From Acidobacteriaceae bacterium (GTDB taxonomy: Bacteria; Acidobacteriota; Terriglobia; Terriglobales; Acidobacteriaceae), in contig JAPWKG010000014.1 of assembly GCA_028283625.1 (NCBI GenBank), forward strand, positions 49,543 to 113,542: a stretch of 64,000 nt of DNA, given 5' to 3'. Each line of letters opens with the position of its first letter. Position 1 is the stretch's first letter. The notes beneath the pieces are model-generated. The model did no database searches, was not told the DNA's origin, and saw nothing but the letters and a program-made list of their open reading frames with translations. Below, piece by piece: positions 54,963-62,816 of this stretch. The translations under genes and the position numbers were made by a program.

Positions 54963-55289
54963 CCGTGAATCTCCCGAAGCCGTCTTTGGCCGGAGCCGTG
55001 GCGGAGGCTGGCGTAGGGAGGGTATCGTCCCAATGTCCGGCCCGGACATTCCTCACTGAGATGGTTTTGATTTGCCGCTGCCCCGCCGGGGCGTTCTTAG
55101 CGGCAAATCTACGCGCACGAGCCGCCGCTGGCGGCTGTTCTTCGTGCGCTCATTGTCGGATACATATCGACACGAAGAGCCCCAATGCTGATCGTAAATT
55201 TCCAACGGTTGAGCATATTCCTGTTACTGTTGCGGCCACCTGCAATCAGCATCCTGAGTTGTCTACGAGCGTTTCTTGCTGCTCCCACC
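54963..55289. other. Gene-free region with nested inverted repeats
   Basis: 327 bases without a supported gene. It holds an AATGTCCG/CGGACATT pair (55032-55050) and two nested hairpins (55069-55109 and 55113-55149), which are listed separately. They lie downstream of the integrase and the convergent HTH gene, so may act as terminators or recombination/transfer sites. Confidence 0.5.
55069..55149. repeat. Two successive nested hairpins with a shared bulge motif
   Basis: Hairpin 1: outer arms 55069-55079/55099-55109 (11 bp perfect), inner GCCCC/GGGGC, bulge GTTCTT on the right side. Hairpin 2: outer arms 55113-55120/55142-55149 (8 bp perfect), inner GCCGCC/GGCGGC, bulge TGTTCT on the same side. 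The same asymmetric design twice in a row, with GTTCTT in both, suggests a defined protein-binding or single-strand structure. Confidence 0.6.
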
Positions 55290-55517
55290 TTAATCGTCGG
55301 ATGCCCTTTTGAACGGTCGCCCGATTGGTTGCGGCACAAAAGCCTCTACCTCAGACCGGCGCACCACAATCCGCCCGGCGATCTCACGAGATGCCAGCCG
55401 CTTTCGCTGAATCAGCTTGGCTATCGCCTGCCTCGATACACCGCGCAGCCGAGCCGCTTCTGCCTGGGAAATCCAGTCATCGAGATTGATTTCGTTAGTA
55501 ATAGTTGACAATGACAC
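55290..55517 (-). CDS. Excisionase-like HTH protein
   Basis: 75 residues from a GTG start. Residues about 15-60 give [20 protein letters not shown] followed by [18 protein letters not shown], the HTH_17/excisionase pattern. It is divergent from the XRE gene and shares its promoter region, so it may be both a recombination directionality factor and a local regulator. No strong ribosome-binding site is seen. Confidence 0.75.
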   Translation of the reverse strand: MSLSTITNEINLDDWISQAEAARLRGVSRQAIAKLIQRKRLASREIAGRIVVRRSEVEAFVPQPIGRPFKRASDD

Positions 55518-55533
55518 CTATTGTTGCTATCTT
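55505..55533 (+). promoter_or_regulatory. Consensus-like sigma-70 promoter of the XRE operon
   Basis: TTGACA (55505-55510), a 17-base spacer, then TATCTT (55528-55533). Within the spacer, ACAAT and ATTGT (55508-55524 area) form an inverted repeat around GACACCT, placed where a repressor would block RNA polymerase. It also overlaps the start of the divergent HTH gene, so both genes could be controlled by one protein. Confidence 0.65.
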
Positions 55534-55646
55534 TCATGCTGGAGTAGTAATGCCAAGCTCTAACTATAGAGCGGGTGCGCGGCTTCGCGTACCCATGCAG
55601 CTCCCTTTTGTCTCTAGCAAAGACCGTTTTGAGAAGGGAAAACCGA

Positions 55647-55964
55647 ATGAAACGGGAGCGGATTATCAGCCCGGAATTACGGCGCAGGATTGAAGAACGC
55701 CGACGCTGCAATGCTCTGGCGATTGCTCGCTTGCGGACCGAGAAGGGCTGGACGCAAGCAGAGCTGGCGGAGCGAGCCGGGGTCTCCCTGCGATGGATCA
55801 AAGCAATGGAGTCGAATCAACTCCCCCGCGACTACCGGATGGAACACGAAATCCGGGTGGTTATGGCGTTAGGCTTTGGGACCTACGAGATCAAAGATTT
55901 CTACGGCCTCGTTGACGACATGGTGAACAAGAATCTAGGCCAGCGTCGGAAAGTAAAGTCGTGA
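55647..55964 (+). CDS. XRE-family helix-turn-helix regulator
   Basis: 105 residues from the ATG at 55647 with a GAGAAGGG site upstream. The HTH (about 25-80) reads IARLRTEKGWTQAELAERAG followed by VSLRWIKAMESNQLPRDY. The C-terminal part is helical (FGTYEIKDFYGLVDDMVNKN). It is the first gene of an operon of five: its TGA overlaps the next start as GTGA. It probably autoregulates at the palindrome in its promoter. Confidence 0.85.
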   Translation: MKRERIISPELRRRIEERRRCNALAIARLRTEKGWTQAELAERAGVSLRWIKAMESNQLPRDYRMEHEIRVVMALGFGTYEIKDFYGLVDDMVNKNLGQRRKVKS

Positions 55965-56230
55965 GCAAAAAGCGCAAGTGGAAACAGCCCGAAGTTGTCA
56001 TCGAGGAAGCCACCGGCAAACGTATCCGACGCCTGGTTGTTCAGGGACCACCCGCCCCAGACTCCAACGATTTCGGCATACTCATTTTCTGTGACGATGA
56101 CACGCTGATTGCGATTGATCTTTCGGTGCTGTTCCGCTTCGGCGTCAACTACGAAATCACCATCGATGGAAAATTGGAAACCGCCAAGGAACACCCCAAA
56201 CGTTTACTCGAAGGCTGGCAGAGAAAATGA
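55961..56230 (+). CDS. Tandem small-protein family member A
   Basis: 89 residues from a GTG overlapping the XRE stop. The core reads EVVIEEATGKRIRRLVVQG, then DSNDFGILIFCDDDTLIAID, then VNYEITIDGKLETAKEHPKR. This pattern (Glu-Ala-x-Gly-Lys, a beta strand ending in acidic DDDT, another strand, and a short acidic tail) recurs in the next three genes. Not a domain I can name. No signal peptide. Likely cytoplasmic and cotranslated with its neighbours. Confidence 0.65.
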   Translation: MSKKRKWKQPEVVIEEATGKRIRRLVVQGPPAPDSNDFGILIFCDDDTLIAIDLSVLFRFGVNYEITIDGKLETAKEHPKRLLEGWQRK

Positions 56231-56571
56231 GCAAAACACGTAAAAAGGCGATTGATTTGGAACGGCAAGGTGATGTTGTTATCGAGTACGGAGCCAAGGG
56301 AAAAACGGTGGATCATATCCGATTTTCTCGCTCAGATATTCGCACATTGTTTGTCGTGGTGGCCTTCACCGACCGCACAGAATGGGCCGTCACTCTCGAT
56401 TCCGTTTCAGTGGCAAAGGTCACTGTTTCTGCTCCAGATGGGGGAGACCTTGGAGACCTGGAACCTGTTGCCGAAAGCAGCTACATGCGGCTGCCCGATG
56501 GCTACAGCCCCTTTCAATGGGATCAGATCGAAACACCCAAAGCGCGCAAACCCCGTAGGAGGTCTAAATGA
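56227..56571 (+). CDS. Tandem small-protein family member B, divergent
   Basis: 114 residues, overlapping the preceding stop as ATGA. VVIEYGAKGKTVDHIRF aligns with the Glu-x-Gly-Lys segment of member A, and TLFVVVAFTDRTEWAVTLDS with the DDDT strand, but the acidic triad is reduced to a single Asp. A Lys/Arg-rich tail (ARKPRRRSK) is unique to this copy. Unknown function. The divergence within an otherwise tight operon suggests a different role from A, C and D. Confidence 0.55.
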   Translation: MSKTRKKAIDLERQGDVVIEYGAKGKTVDHIRFSRSDIRTLFVVVAFTDRTEWAVTLDSVSVAKVTVSAPDGGDLGDLEPVAESSYMRLPDGYSPFQWDQIETPKARKPRRRSK

Positions 56572-56831
56572 GCCAACAAACTGCTCGGCCAAAATTTGCT
56601 TCGATCAAGGTCAATGAGGCTGTCGGTAAGCGCATCCGCGAACTTATAGTGGAGGGCAGTTCCGATCCTGACTCCAACGACTTTGGTGTGAGTCTGTTCT
56701 TTGATGACGACACGCAGATTTTTCTTAATCTAGCAGCTCGCCTGAGTTGCGGCGTTCGCTATGAGCGCGAAGTAGATGGGGAGCCGGAAATCGTAAGGGA
56801 ATATCCGCAACGGCTGCTGGTGAATGAATGA
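56568..56831 (+). CDS. Tandem small-protein family member C
   Basis: 87 residues, overlapping member B as ATGA. VNEAVGKRIRELIVEGSSDP, then DSNDFGVSLFFDDDTQIFLN, then VRYEREVDGEPEIVREYPQR. It is the closest match to member A: the Glu-Ala-x-Gly-Lys-Arg-Ile start, DSNDFG and DDDT are shared. It is acidic and likely a paired or partly redundant copy. Unknown function. Confidence 0.65.
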   Translation: MSQQTARPKFASIKVNEAVGKRIRELIVEGSSDPDSNDFGVSLFFDDDTQIFLNLAARLSCGVRYEREVDGEPEIVREYPQRLLVNE

Positions 56832-57112
56832 AAGACTCCGAGACAAACCGTGCTGTGTTGGTCATTGACGAGGCAATGGGAAAGCGAATCAGCCGATTGC
56901 TCCTGGCTGAGCCGTATCCGAAATCTCGCGAGATATATCTGGTGATTGAATTCGATGATGACACCGAAATCGAGATCGATATTGATGTGGCATCTCGGCT
57001 GTCCTTTGGTATCAAGCATCATGCGCGCGACGCAAACGGAGAAATGGAGCCGGTCAAAGAGCAGCTCAAAGGGTCGATTCGCTCGCTCGTAAAGCAGCAT
57101 GGCGGCCAGTGA
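56828..57112 (+). CDS. Tandem small-protein family member D
   Basis: 94 residues, overlapping member C as ATGA. IDEAMGKRISRLLLAEPY, then IYLVIEFDDDTEIEIDIDVA, then HARDANGEMEPVKEQLKG. It keeps the EA-x-GKRI and FDDDT cores but replaces the DSNDFG link. Last of the four tandem related genes. Unknown function. Confidence 0.65.
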   Translation: MKDSETNRAVLVIDEAMGKRISRLLLAEPYPKSREIYLVIEFDDDTEIEIDIDVASRLSFGIKHHARDANGEMEPVKEQLKGSIRSLVKQHGGQ

Positions 57113-57157
57113 CCTTGCAGCAAGATGGGCGAATGCAGTGGGGAGAATCGCCCATAG

Positions 57158-57207
57158 ACACCGGCGGTCCTTCCTTCCCAGGTCTGCGCAAAGGGAGCCG
57201 CCGGTGT
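57158..57207 (+). promoter_or_regulatory. Inverted repeat in the leader of the 57228 gene
   Basis: ACACCGGCGG (57158-57167) and CCGCCGGTGT (57198-57207) are exact inverted copies 30 bases apart, ending 20 bases before the chosen ATG. It may be a leader stem or an attenuator between member D and this gene. Confidence 0.4.
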
Positions 57208-57227
57208 TCACCACCCAAAGGGATTCT

Positions 57228-57629
57228 ATGAAGAAACGCGACCCGGAATTTATCTCCGCAGCTTCGGCCCTAACGCTCCAGCAGTTGGTCTTCCAATTCA
57301 CGGACAGTATGCAGCGAGCAAATGAGGCGTTATTGAGGCTTACCAAATTCAAGCAATTTGCACACCAGATACAGTCTTTACGCGAGGACGCAGCACAACT
57401 GCGAGAGTTTCGCGGCGACATACTCGACTATGTTCTAGAGACGTGGCGGGATGTGGAAACGGACGAGGCGGATGACCTGCGAGCGAAACGAAGAGCGGAG
57501 GAACGGCGCGAACAAGAAGCCGATCTAGCCTCGATAGCTAAGGCCCAAGTCCGATTGAAGTCAGAGAAACTCCCACCAATCATCGGACACTCGAAGACCT
57601 CAAAGAACGCGAATAGCAAGAAAGTTTAA
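57228..57629 (+). CDS. Coiled-coil protein, unknown
   Basis: 133 residues from the ATG at 57228. An earlier in-frame ATG at 57099 overlaps member D but would start inside the inverted-repeat leader. Residues about 20-115 are helical and highly charged (QFAHQIQSLREDAAQLREFR, ADDLRAKRRAEERREQEADL), with heptad-like spacing, so a dimeric coiled coil is likely. The tail is Lys/Asn-rich. No domain recognised. It may belong functionally to the tandem family operon or simply follow it. Confidence 0.5.
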   Translation: MKKRDPEFISAASALTLQQLVFQFTDSMQRANEALLRLTKFKQFAHQIQSLREDAAQLREFRGDILDYVLETWRDVETDEADDLRAKRRAEERREQEADLASIAKAQVRLKSEKLPPIIGHSKTSKNANSKKV

Positions 57630-57765
57630 GCTCCGAGCGCGAACTGAAACAACGGCGGGGTGAGGTTTACTGTTCTTCCTTCGTGAAAATAGATTACGTC
57701 AGCATCCGGTGATCGCGGCCACACGCCAGTCGCGCCGCTGAGTTCCGGGCACGTTGTACCTCACG

Positions 57766-58065
57766 CTAATGCGTGGCGGCCAACACGGAAATGCGTGGCA
57801 CTCGGATTTGATTCTCGCGCTTGCGGGTTTGGGCAATGTCGTAAGACGACTGCATCCGCATCAACGTATCCATCTTCACGCCAAAGGCTTTCTCGATACG
57901 GAGCGCCATATCGCCGGAGAGATCGGCCTTGCCATTGAGCAGGCTGGATAACGTAGGCCGCGAGACGCGCAATGCTTGTGCCGCCGCCGTGACCGTCAAC
58001 CCTGCGGCCTCGATAAGCTCCGTCCGAATGAAATCCCCAGGATGGGGCGGATTCTTCATAGGCAT
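57766..58065 (-). CDS. higA: HigA-type antitoxin
   Basis: 99 residues. NPPHPGDFIRTELIEAAGLT and VTAAAQALRVSRPTLSSLLN are the HigA/VapI HTH signature, followed by LSGDMALRIEKAFGVKMDTL. It binds HigB and represses the operon. It starts 19 bases after the higB stop, the reversed toxin-first order that defines HigBA. No conflicting frame. Confidence 0.95.
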   Translation of the reverse strand: MPMKNPPHPGDFIRTELIEAAGLTVTAAAQALRVSRPTLSSLLNGKADLSGDMALRIEKAFGVKMDTLMRMQSSYDIAQTRKRENQIRVPRISVLAATH

Positions 58066-58084
58066 GGTGTTTTTCTCCTTCGGC

Positions 58085-58375
58085 CTAGTGGTAGTCCTCT
58101 AAATCCACTTCGTAAATCTCGCATTCGGCGGTGTCGATGCGAAACGTCAACCGCCGATTGGCTGTGACGCTCAGGCTCCATGTGCCCTTGCGGTCGCCCG
58201 TCAAGGTATGCGCCTTCCATGAAGGCAGCATCCTCAATTCTTCCGGGTCTTCCATATCGTCCAGAAAGGCAAGCATCTTGCGGAGCTTATCTACGGTGTC
58301 GGGCGGAACGCCTTTGGTGGCGTCGTCCGCGTAGAGCTTCTTCAAGCCTTTATGGACGAAGTTTCGTATCCTCAC
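58085..58375 (-). CDS. higB: HigB/RelE-type toxin
   Basis: 96 residues from a GTG at 58375, which gives VRIRNFVHKGLKKLYADDAT, the family start; a much longer open frame is rejected. The fold ends KGTWSLSVTANRRLTFRID and YEVDLEDYH, as in HigB proteins. It is a ribosome-dependent mRNA interferase, kept inactive by HigA. A near-consensus promoter places transcription start at the GTG itself, so the mRNA may be leaderless. Confidence 0.92.
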   Translation of the reverse strand: MRIRNFVHKGLKKLYADDATKGVPPDTVDKLRKMLAFLDDMEDPEELRMLPSWKAHTLTGDRKGTWSLSVTANRRLTFRIDTAECEIYEVDLEDYH

Positions 58376-58830
58376 CTGAACTAATGTAGCCCGTAGCCTA
58401 ACACTTGTCAAAAGGTGAGATTGCCAGTTCCATACTTTTTCGGGAAGGGTGCTACGCCCTTCCCACGCTGCAACCGCCCATAGTGCCGGGCGTTTTCCGC
58501 TTCCCATCCATGCGGGGCCGTTCCTTCCCCGCAACACCCCTCCCTGAGATTCAGTGCGCTGACGCGCACGGATGCGGTAGACAAGCCTCCTCATGGGGCG
58601 CTGCCCCCTCGCGCCCGCAAGCAGTCTCCCCAGGCTTCCGCGCTTCGCTTGTGCAGCCCTCCGCTGCGCTGCGCCCTTTCCACTCTCGCTGCGCTTCGTT
58701 GCAAGGGTGGGCGATCCCCCTCTGCTTGCAGTTGCTACCCCCCGCGTTCGCCACGTGGCGTTCGGCATGTAGGTACATGCCGACATGCACGGCATGAAAA
58801 GCAAAAGCAACGACGAGGGAGGAAGCACCC
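58376..58830. other. Gene-free, hairpin-rich region before ardC
   Basis: 455 bases with no supported gene. It contains the higBA promoter at one end and at least five further inverted repeats: 58442-58464, 58512-58532, 58554-58569, 58595-58607 and 58749-58782 (including CGCCACGTGGCG and CGGCATGT/ACATGCCG). ArdC-like genes on conjugative elements often lie in leading regions whose single strands fold into promoters or origins, so this may be such a region; that is inference. Confidence 0.5.
58383..58411 (-). promoter_or_regulatory. Near-consensus promoter of higBA
   Basis: Minus strand: TTGACA (58406-58411), 17-base spacer, TACATT (58383-58388). Position +1 falls at 58375-58377, on or one base before the GTG of higB. 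No Shine-Dalgarno is present, which supports a leaderless transcript. Confidence 0.75.
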
Positions 58831-59796
58831 ATGAAGAAGCCAAGCGCCGCCAGCAGGCCGAGCATCTACCAGACCGTCACCGACCGCATTATCTCCAGCC
58901 TCAAAGCAGGCGTGCTTCCGTGGGAGAAACCGTGGAAGACGCCGCGCTACGCAAGCGGCCCGTTCCCGCGCAATTTCTACACCGGCAAGACTTACCGGGG
59001 CATCAATGTTTTGTTGCTTTGGTCGAGCGAATATAGCTCTCCATTTTGGCTTACGTTCAAGCAGGCTCAGGCATTGAAAGGCAACGTCCGCAAAGGCGAG
59101 CATGGAACGCCGATCATCTTTTACAAGCAGCTTCCCGAATACGCGAAGAAAGCCGAAGACACCACCGGCGAGGATGAGCGCGCGCCTTTTGTCCTCTGCC
59201 ACTACACGGTTTTCAACGTGGAGCAGTGCGACGGCCTCACGCTTCCTGAAATCTCGCAGCCCGCCATCGCGCCGGAGATCAACGAAGACGAAATCTGCGA
59301 AAGCATCGTCACCGGATGGGAGAGCCGCCCCGCGCTTTATCTCAACAGCCCCACCGAGTACCGTGCTTACTACCGGCCCTCTACCGATTCCGTACACATG
59401 CCCGCACGTTCCCGATTTGTCGATGCGCCGCACTATTACAGCACCCTGTTTCACGAGCTAGTACACAGCACCGGCCACGAAAGCCGCCTCAATCGCACCT
59501 TTGGCGACCGTTTCGGAGATGAGCTTTACAGCAAAGAGGAATTAGTCGCAGAGATGGGCGCGGCCTTCCTTTGCGCTATCGCTGGCATCGCCAACGAGCA
59601 CACCGACCGCAACACCACCGCATACATCCAGAACTGGATTGAAAAGCTGGAAGAGGATAACCGCCTCATCGTTCATGCCGTCGCCAACGCGCAGAGAGCC
59701 GTGGACATGATTTTCGGCAGCACCTTTGAAGAAGAGAACGAGACAACCGAAAACGCCGGGGATGCCATGTCAGCGGCATTCCCGCAGCCGTTGTGA
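58831..59796 (+). CDS. ardC: ArdC-like antirestriction protein
   Basis: 321 residues. The N-terminal DUF1738/ssDNA-binding domain (about 10-125) has PSIYQTVTDRIISSLKAGVL, PWEKPWKT and FYTGKTYRGINVLLLW. The C-terminal metallopeptidase domain (about 185-300) has the zinc motif LFHELVHSTGH and EELVAEMGAAFLC. ArdC protects an incoming element's DNA from restriction; some members also act as DNA-binding proteases. It fits a mobile-element setting. A GAGGGAGGAAG ribosome-binding site precedes the start. Confidence 0.93.
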   Translation: MKKPSAASRPSIYQTVTDRIISSLKAGVLPWEKPWKTPRYASGPFPRNFYTGKTYRGINVLLLWSSEYSSPFWLTFKQAQALKGNVRKGEHGTPIIFYKQLPEYAKKAEDTTGEDERAPFVLCHYTVFNVEQCDGLTLPEISQPAIAPEINEDEICESIVTGWESRPALYLNSPTEYRAYYRPSTDSVHMPARSRFVDAPHYYSTLFHELVHSTGHESRLNRTFGDRFGDELYSKEELVAEMGAAFLCAIAGIANEHTDRNTTAYIQNWIEKLEEDNRLIVHAVANAQRAVDMIFGSTFEEENETTENAGDAMSAAFPQPL

Positions 59797-59855
59797 TGAA
59801 TATCGTTTCAGCGATCTATTGCCACGCTCATTTCTGAACACGCACGATTTCTCAT

Positions 59856-62165
59856 TTAGAAACGATTTGACTTCTGAACAGTCTGTAGCATTGTGCATGC
59901 ACTCTCGTCCTTCTTATCACAAGCTTTTTCCCAATAGCTAAGGCCCTGCCGAGGGTCCTTGGATAAGCTTTGACCGTCGGCTAAAAGATTGCTGTGTCCA
60001 TATTCAAATAGCATCCCGAGCCTGAAACACACACTCATCTCCCCTCCGTCACAAGCCATGTTGTAATACTTGAGGGCCTCCTGATTGTTTGGCGCTGCAC
60101 CCTGAACAATGGTCGAGGCATAGGCCAAGAGGAATCCCGCTTCAGAGCAGGCACTCACCTCCCCAAGGTTACAAGCTTTTTTGTTATAGAGAGTGGCCTC
60201 CTCATAGTCGTGAAGGTTGCCTATACGCATTGTGCCTTTTAAGAGGTCGTCGAGTAGATGCGCGTAGCTCTTGCATCCAGTAGAATCGCCATCATCACAG
60301 GACACTTTATAAAACTTCAATGCTTGCATTTGATTTGCTTGGAGCTGCGAATAATTAGCCGCCTGATTACAGCCCTCTGGAATACCTCCGTTGCAGGCCT
60401 TCGCAAAGTATTCGAGAGCTTGCGTGCAGTTCCGGTCATGACTGCACACTGCACCAAGATCAAAGCAGCCTTTGGCTGATCCGCCATCGCAAGCTTGTTG
60501 TCCGTATTTGTAAGCCTGCTGATAGTCTTGTGCAACACCGCGGCCCGATGCGTACAAGAGAGATAGATTGTTGCAGCCGCGCGGTTCCTTTGCATCGCAG
60601 GCTTGCTTGAATAGAGAATAGGCGTGCAAGTAATCCTGCGCGACACCATTGCCGTCTCTGTACAACTTGCCTAAATCATTGCATCCGCCCATATCCTTCC
60701 CATCACAGGCCCGCTTGAACAGTTCCAACGATTTTCCATAATCTTGAGCGACACCTCGACCGTTTTCGTATAGCTGCCCTAGTAAATCGCATCCTCTAAA
60801 CTGCGAAGTGTCGCACATCTGTTTATAGAAATCGAATGCCTGTTTGAAATCTTTCGTGACTCCGTTGCCCAGGTCAAACATGAGGTCGATGTTGGCGCAC
60901 CCTATACCCTCACCAGCATCACAGGCTCTCTTCAAGTACTTGAAGGCCTGCGTATAGTCCTGTTGAACTCCATCGCCATGTTCAAAAAGAAAACCAAGGC
61001 TATTACACCCAAGGGCATTACCACCGTTGCAGGCTTGCTTGAAATACTTGAATGCTTGGCTATAATCCTGGGCAACTCCTTGCCCATCCAAGAAGAGAAG
61101 GCCGAGATTTTTACACGAAAGCATCTCTCCGCCGTCACAAGCTTGTTTGCCGTATCTGTAAGCCTGTTGGTAATCTCGTGCAACGCCAAAGCCGTTTGCA
61201 AACAGGAAACCTAGTTCATTGCACCCCTCTATGTTTCCGCCATCGCAGGCCTGTTTGAAGTATTTGTACGCCTGCATATAGTCCCGAGGAACGCCCTGTC
61301 CAAGTTCAAAAAGGCGTCCAGCGCTATAGCATTTGTCTATGTTCCCGTTGCCGCAAGCACTCTCAAGATCGGAAGAAGACGGCTGATCTTGCAACAATGC
61401 AGTTGCTGTCTCCCGATGTTGATTCTGCGAATTATCTTTTCCGCTGACGGACGGGGAAGCAGCATTTTGAGTTGTGGAAGCGCTCCTACAAACTTCGTTG
61501 GGCTGCCTCTCCGTCATCGGAGCGATTTGAGACAAGAGAATTTCAGTGGGTGTTTTCGTTCGTGGGTATCGAGGATGCTTGGCACGAAACTCCGCATCAC
61601 TCATAGTGCAGTCTTGGGAAGTCGGTGACTCTGAGCAAGCTGCCATCTTTGCGACGGTATACGACTGTTCCGCAATCACATCGTCAAGTGATTGGCCGTG
61701 AAAGCTATCAGAAACTTCCTTTACAATCGCCGTGATTCGGTCGATTGGCATAAGCGGGTCGGGCTTACAGAAGTCAACGCGAGTTGGCGGCGCGAGCGCG
61801 TTCTCGATAACAATAGCGATTTTTGTACGAGTGTTTACGTAGAGCGTTTCACGAATTGTGCGATGGCTTTGAACACCATAGATGTAGAGATATGTGAAAT
61901 AGGTTCCCTCTTTCTTGAAAGCACTTGCATAGCTTTGCGCCCAACCCGCTGTGCGGATGTCTGGAATAAAGATTTCAATCTTATTGTTTTTGAAAACAAC
62001 AGAAGGCTGACTCCAGGAATTAGCTTCGTTAAGCACCCTCAGCGGCATACCCTCTGGCCCAGCGATGAATGATCCTTCGCCGTTCGGCCCAATTGTCTGG
62101 CTCTGTCCCAGCACGGAGATGGTGCAGAAAATGAGCACCAGCGCATAGAGACTTCGGTCGTACAT
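59856..62165 (-). CDS. Cys-rich Sel1-repeat secreted protein
   Basis: 769 residues from the ATG at 62165, which has a GGGGGAGG site and opens a signal peptide (ALVLIFCTISVLGQS). The longer open frame upstream is rejected. Residues about 45-255 are a unique N-terminal domain. About 285-769 are some 13 Sel1-like repeats of about 36 residues, each with a Cys pair (ACDGG...GC) and DGQGVAQDYSQAFKYFKQ-type motifs. The Cys spacing matches Helicobacter-type Hcp proteins, where disulfides tie each repeat. It is distinctly more A/T-rich than the core genes. A scaffold or host-interaction role is inferred only from the family. Confidence 0.85.
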   Translation of the reverse strand: MYDRSLYALVLIFCTISVLGQSQTIGPNGEGSFIAGPEGMPLRVLNEANSWSQPSVVFKNNKIEIFIPDIRTAGWAQSYASAFKKEGTYFTYLYIYGVQSHRTIRETLYVNTRTKIAIVIENALAPPTRVDFCKPDPLMPIDRITAIVKEVSDSFHGQSLDDVIAEQSYTVAKMAACSESPTSQDCTMSDAEFRAKHPRYPRTKTPTEILLSQIAPMTERQPNEVCRSASTTQNAASPSVSGKDNSQNQHRETATALLQDQPSSSDLESACGNGNIDKCYSAGRLFELGQGVPRDYMQAYKYFKQACDGGNIEGCNELGFLFANGFGVARDYQQAYRYGKQACDGGEMLSCKNLGLLFLDGQGVAQDYSQAFKYFKQACNGGNALGCNSLGFLFEHGDGVQQDYTQAFKYLKRACDAGEGIGCANIDLMFDLGNGVTKDFKQAFDFYKQMCDTSQFRGCDLLGQLYENGRGVAQDYGKSLELFKRACDGKDMGGCNDLGKLYRDGNGVAQDYLHAYSLFKQACDAKEPRGCNNLSLLYASGRGVAQDYQQAYKYGQQACDGGSAKGCFDLGAVCSHDRNCTQALEYFAKACNGGIPEGCNQAANYSQLQANQMQALKFYKVSCDDGDSTGCKSYAHLLDDLLKGTMRIGNLHDYEEATLYNKKACNLGEVSACSEAGFLLAYASTIVQGAAPNNQEALKYYNMACDGGEMSVCFRLGMLFEYGHSNLLADGQSLSKDPRQGLSYWEKACDKKDESACTMLQTVQKSNRF

Positions 62166-62810
62166 AGTGCCTCCCCCTCTTGCTCCCCAAACGTATCCTT
62201 TACAGCAGCCCACCGAGAAGTGGGCCGATAGTTCACAAATTGGGCGGATCGCCGATGCGCACTTCTCCGCAAATTTATAAGCCGCAACGCGCTTCTCGAT
62301 TGCACCCGCAAATACCGCGCATTTTTTGATCGAGGGCACCGCGAGAGCGTTTCAACAACGCCTTGCTCTGCCATTTCCCGGATGACTGAAATTATAAGCC
62401 GAGGCTTCGAGACCGCTGTGAAGGCTTTTGACCGCACGGCGGCGCAGGGCGCGGCCTTCATTTCGGCCACGCCTCGGCTGCGCTGGTGGTATCTGGGGTT
62501 GGCCGAACCCGCCTCGTCTCTATCTTGCTCTCAGGTACTCCGAGGGCGTTACAATGCGCGTTCTATCGTACGCGCCGAGCAGCGTTGATTTTGTTACAAT
62601 GAAATTGTGTAGGGTCGCCAGCTAGCGCCCTGAGCAACACGGCATTCCGGCTTGGCAACCGGGGCAATGTCGTCAGATTTATCCTCACCGCCATACCTCA
62701 GTGTCGGCTACGCAATGTAGTTGAGCGACTAGCGACGGAGCCGGGTAGGGAGCCTGCCCGCAGTACTCGCAGCCCCCCTCGTGGGCCACCACTTCTGAGC
62801 TGAGGTATGA
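62166..62810. other. 645-base gene-free region
   Basis: This lies between the Sel1 and membrane protein genes (divergent). No convincing gene. A perfect inverted repeat pair (62692-62701 and 62800-62809) encloses 98 bases that also hold CGGGTAGG/CCTGCCCG. Otherwise I see no clear structure. Confidence 0.5.
62692..62809 (+). promoter_or_regulatory. Structured leader of the membrane protein gene
   Basis: CATACCTCAG (62692-62701) and CTGAGGTATG (62800-62809) are exact inverted copies. The right arm contains the GAGG ribosome-binding site and ends at the gene start, and an inner imperfect hairpin CGGGTAGG/CCTGCCCG lies between. Closing the outer stem would bury the ribosome-binding site. Confidence 0.45.
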
Positions 62811-62816
62811 GTGTCT

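Noticed and set aside
58376..58843. Upstream extension of higB
   Set aside because: The added residues are Arg/Ala-rich and overlap the promoter and hairpins; the family start is at 58375.
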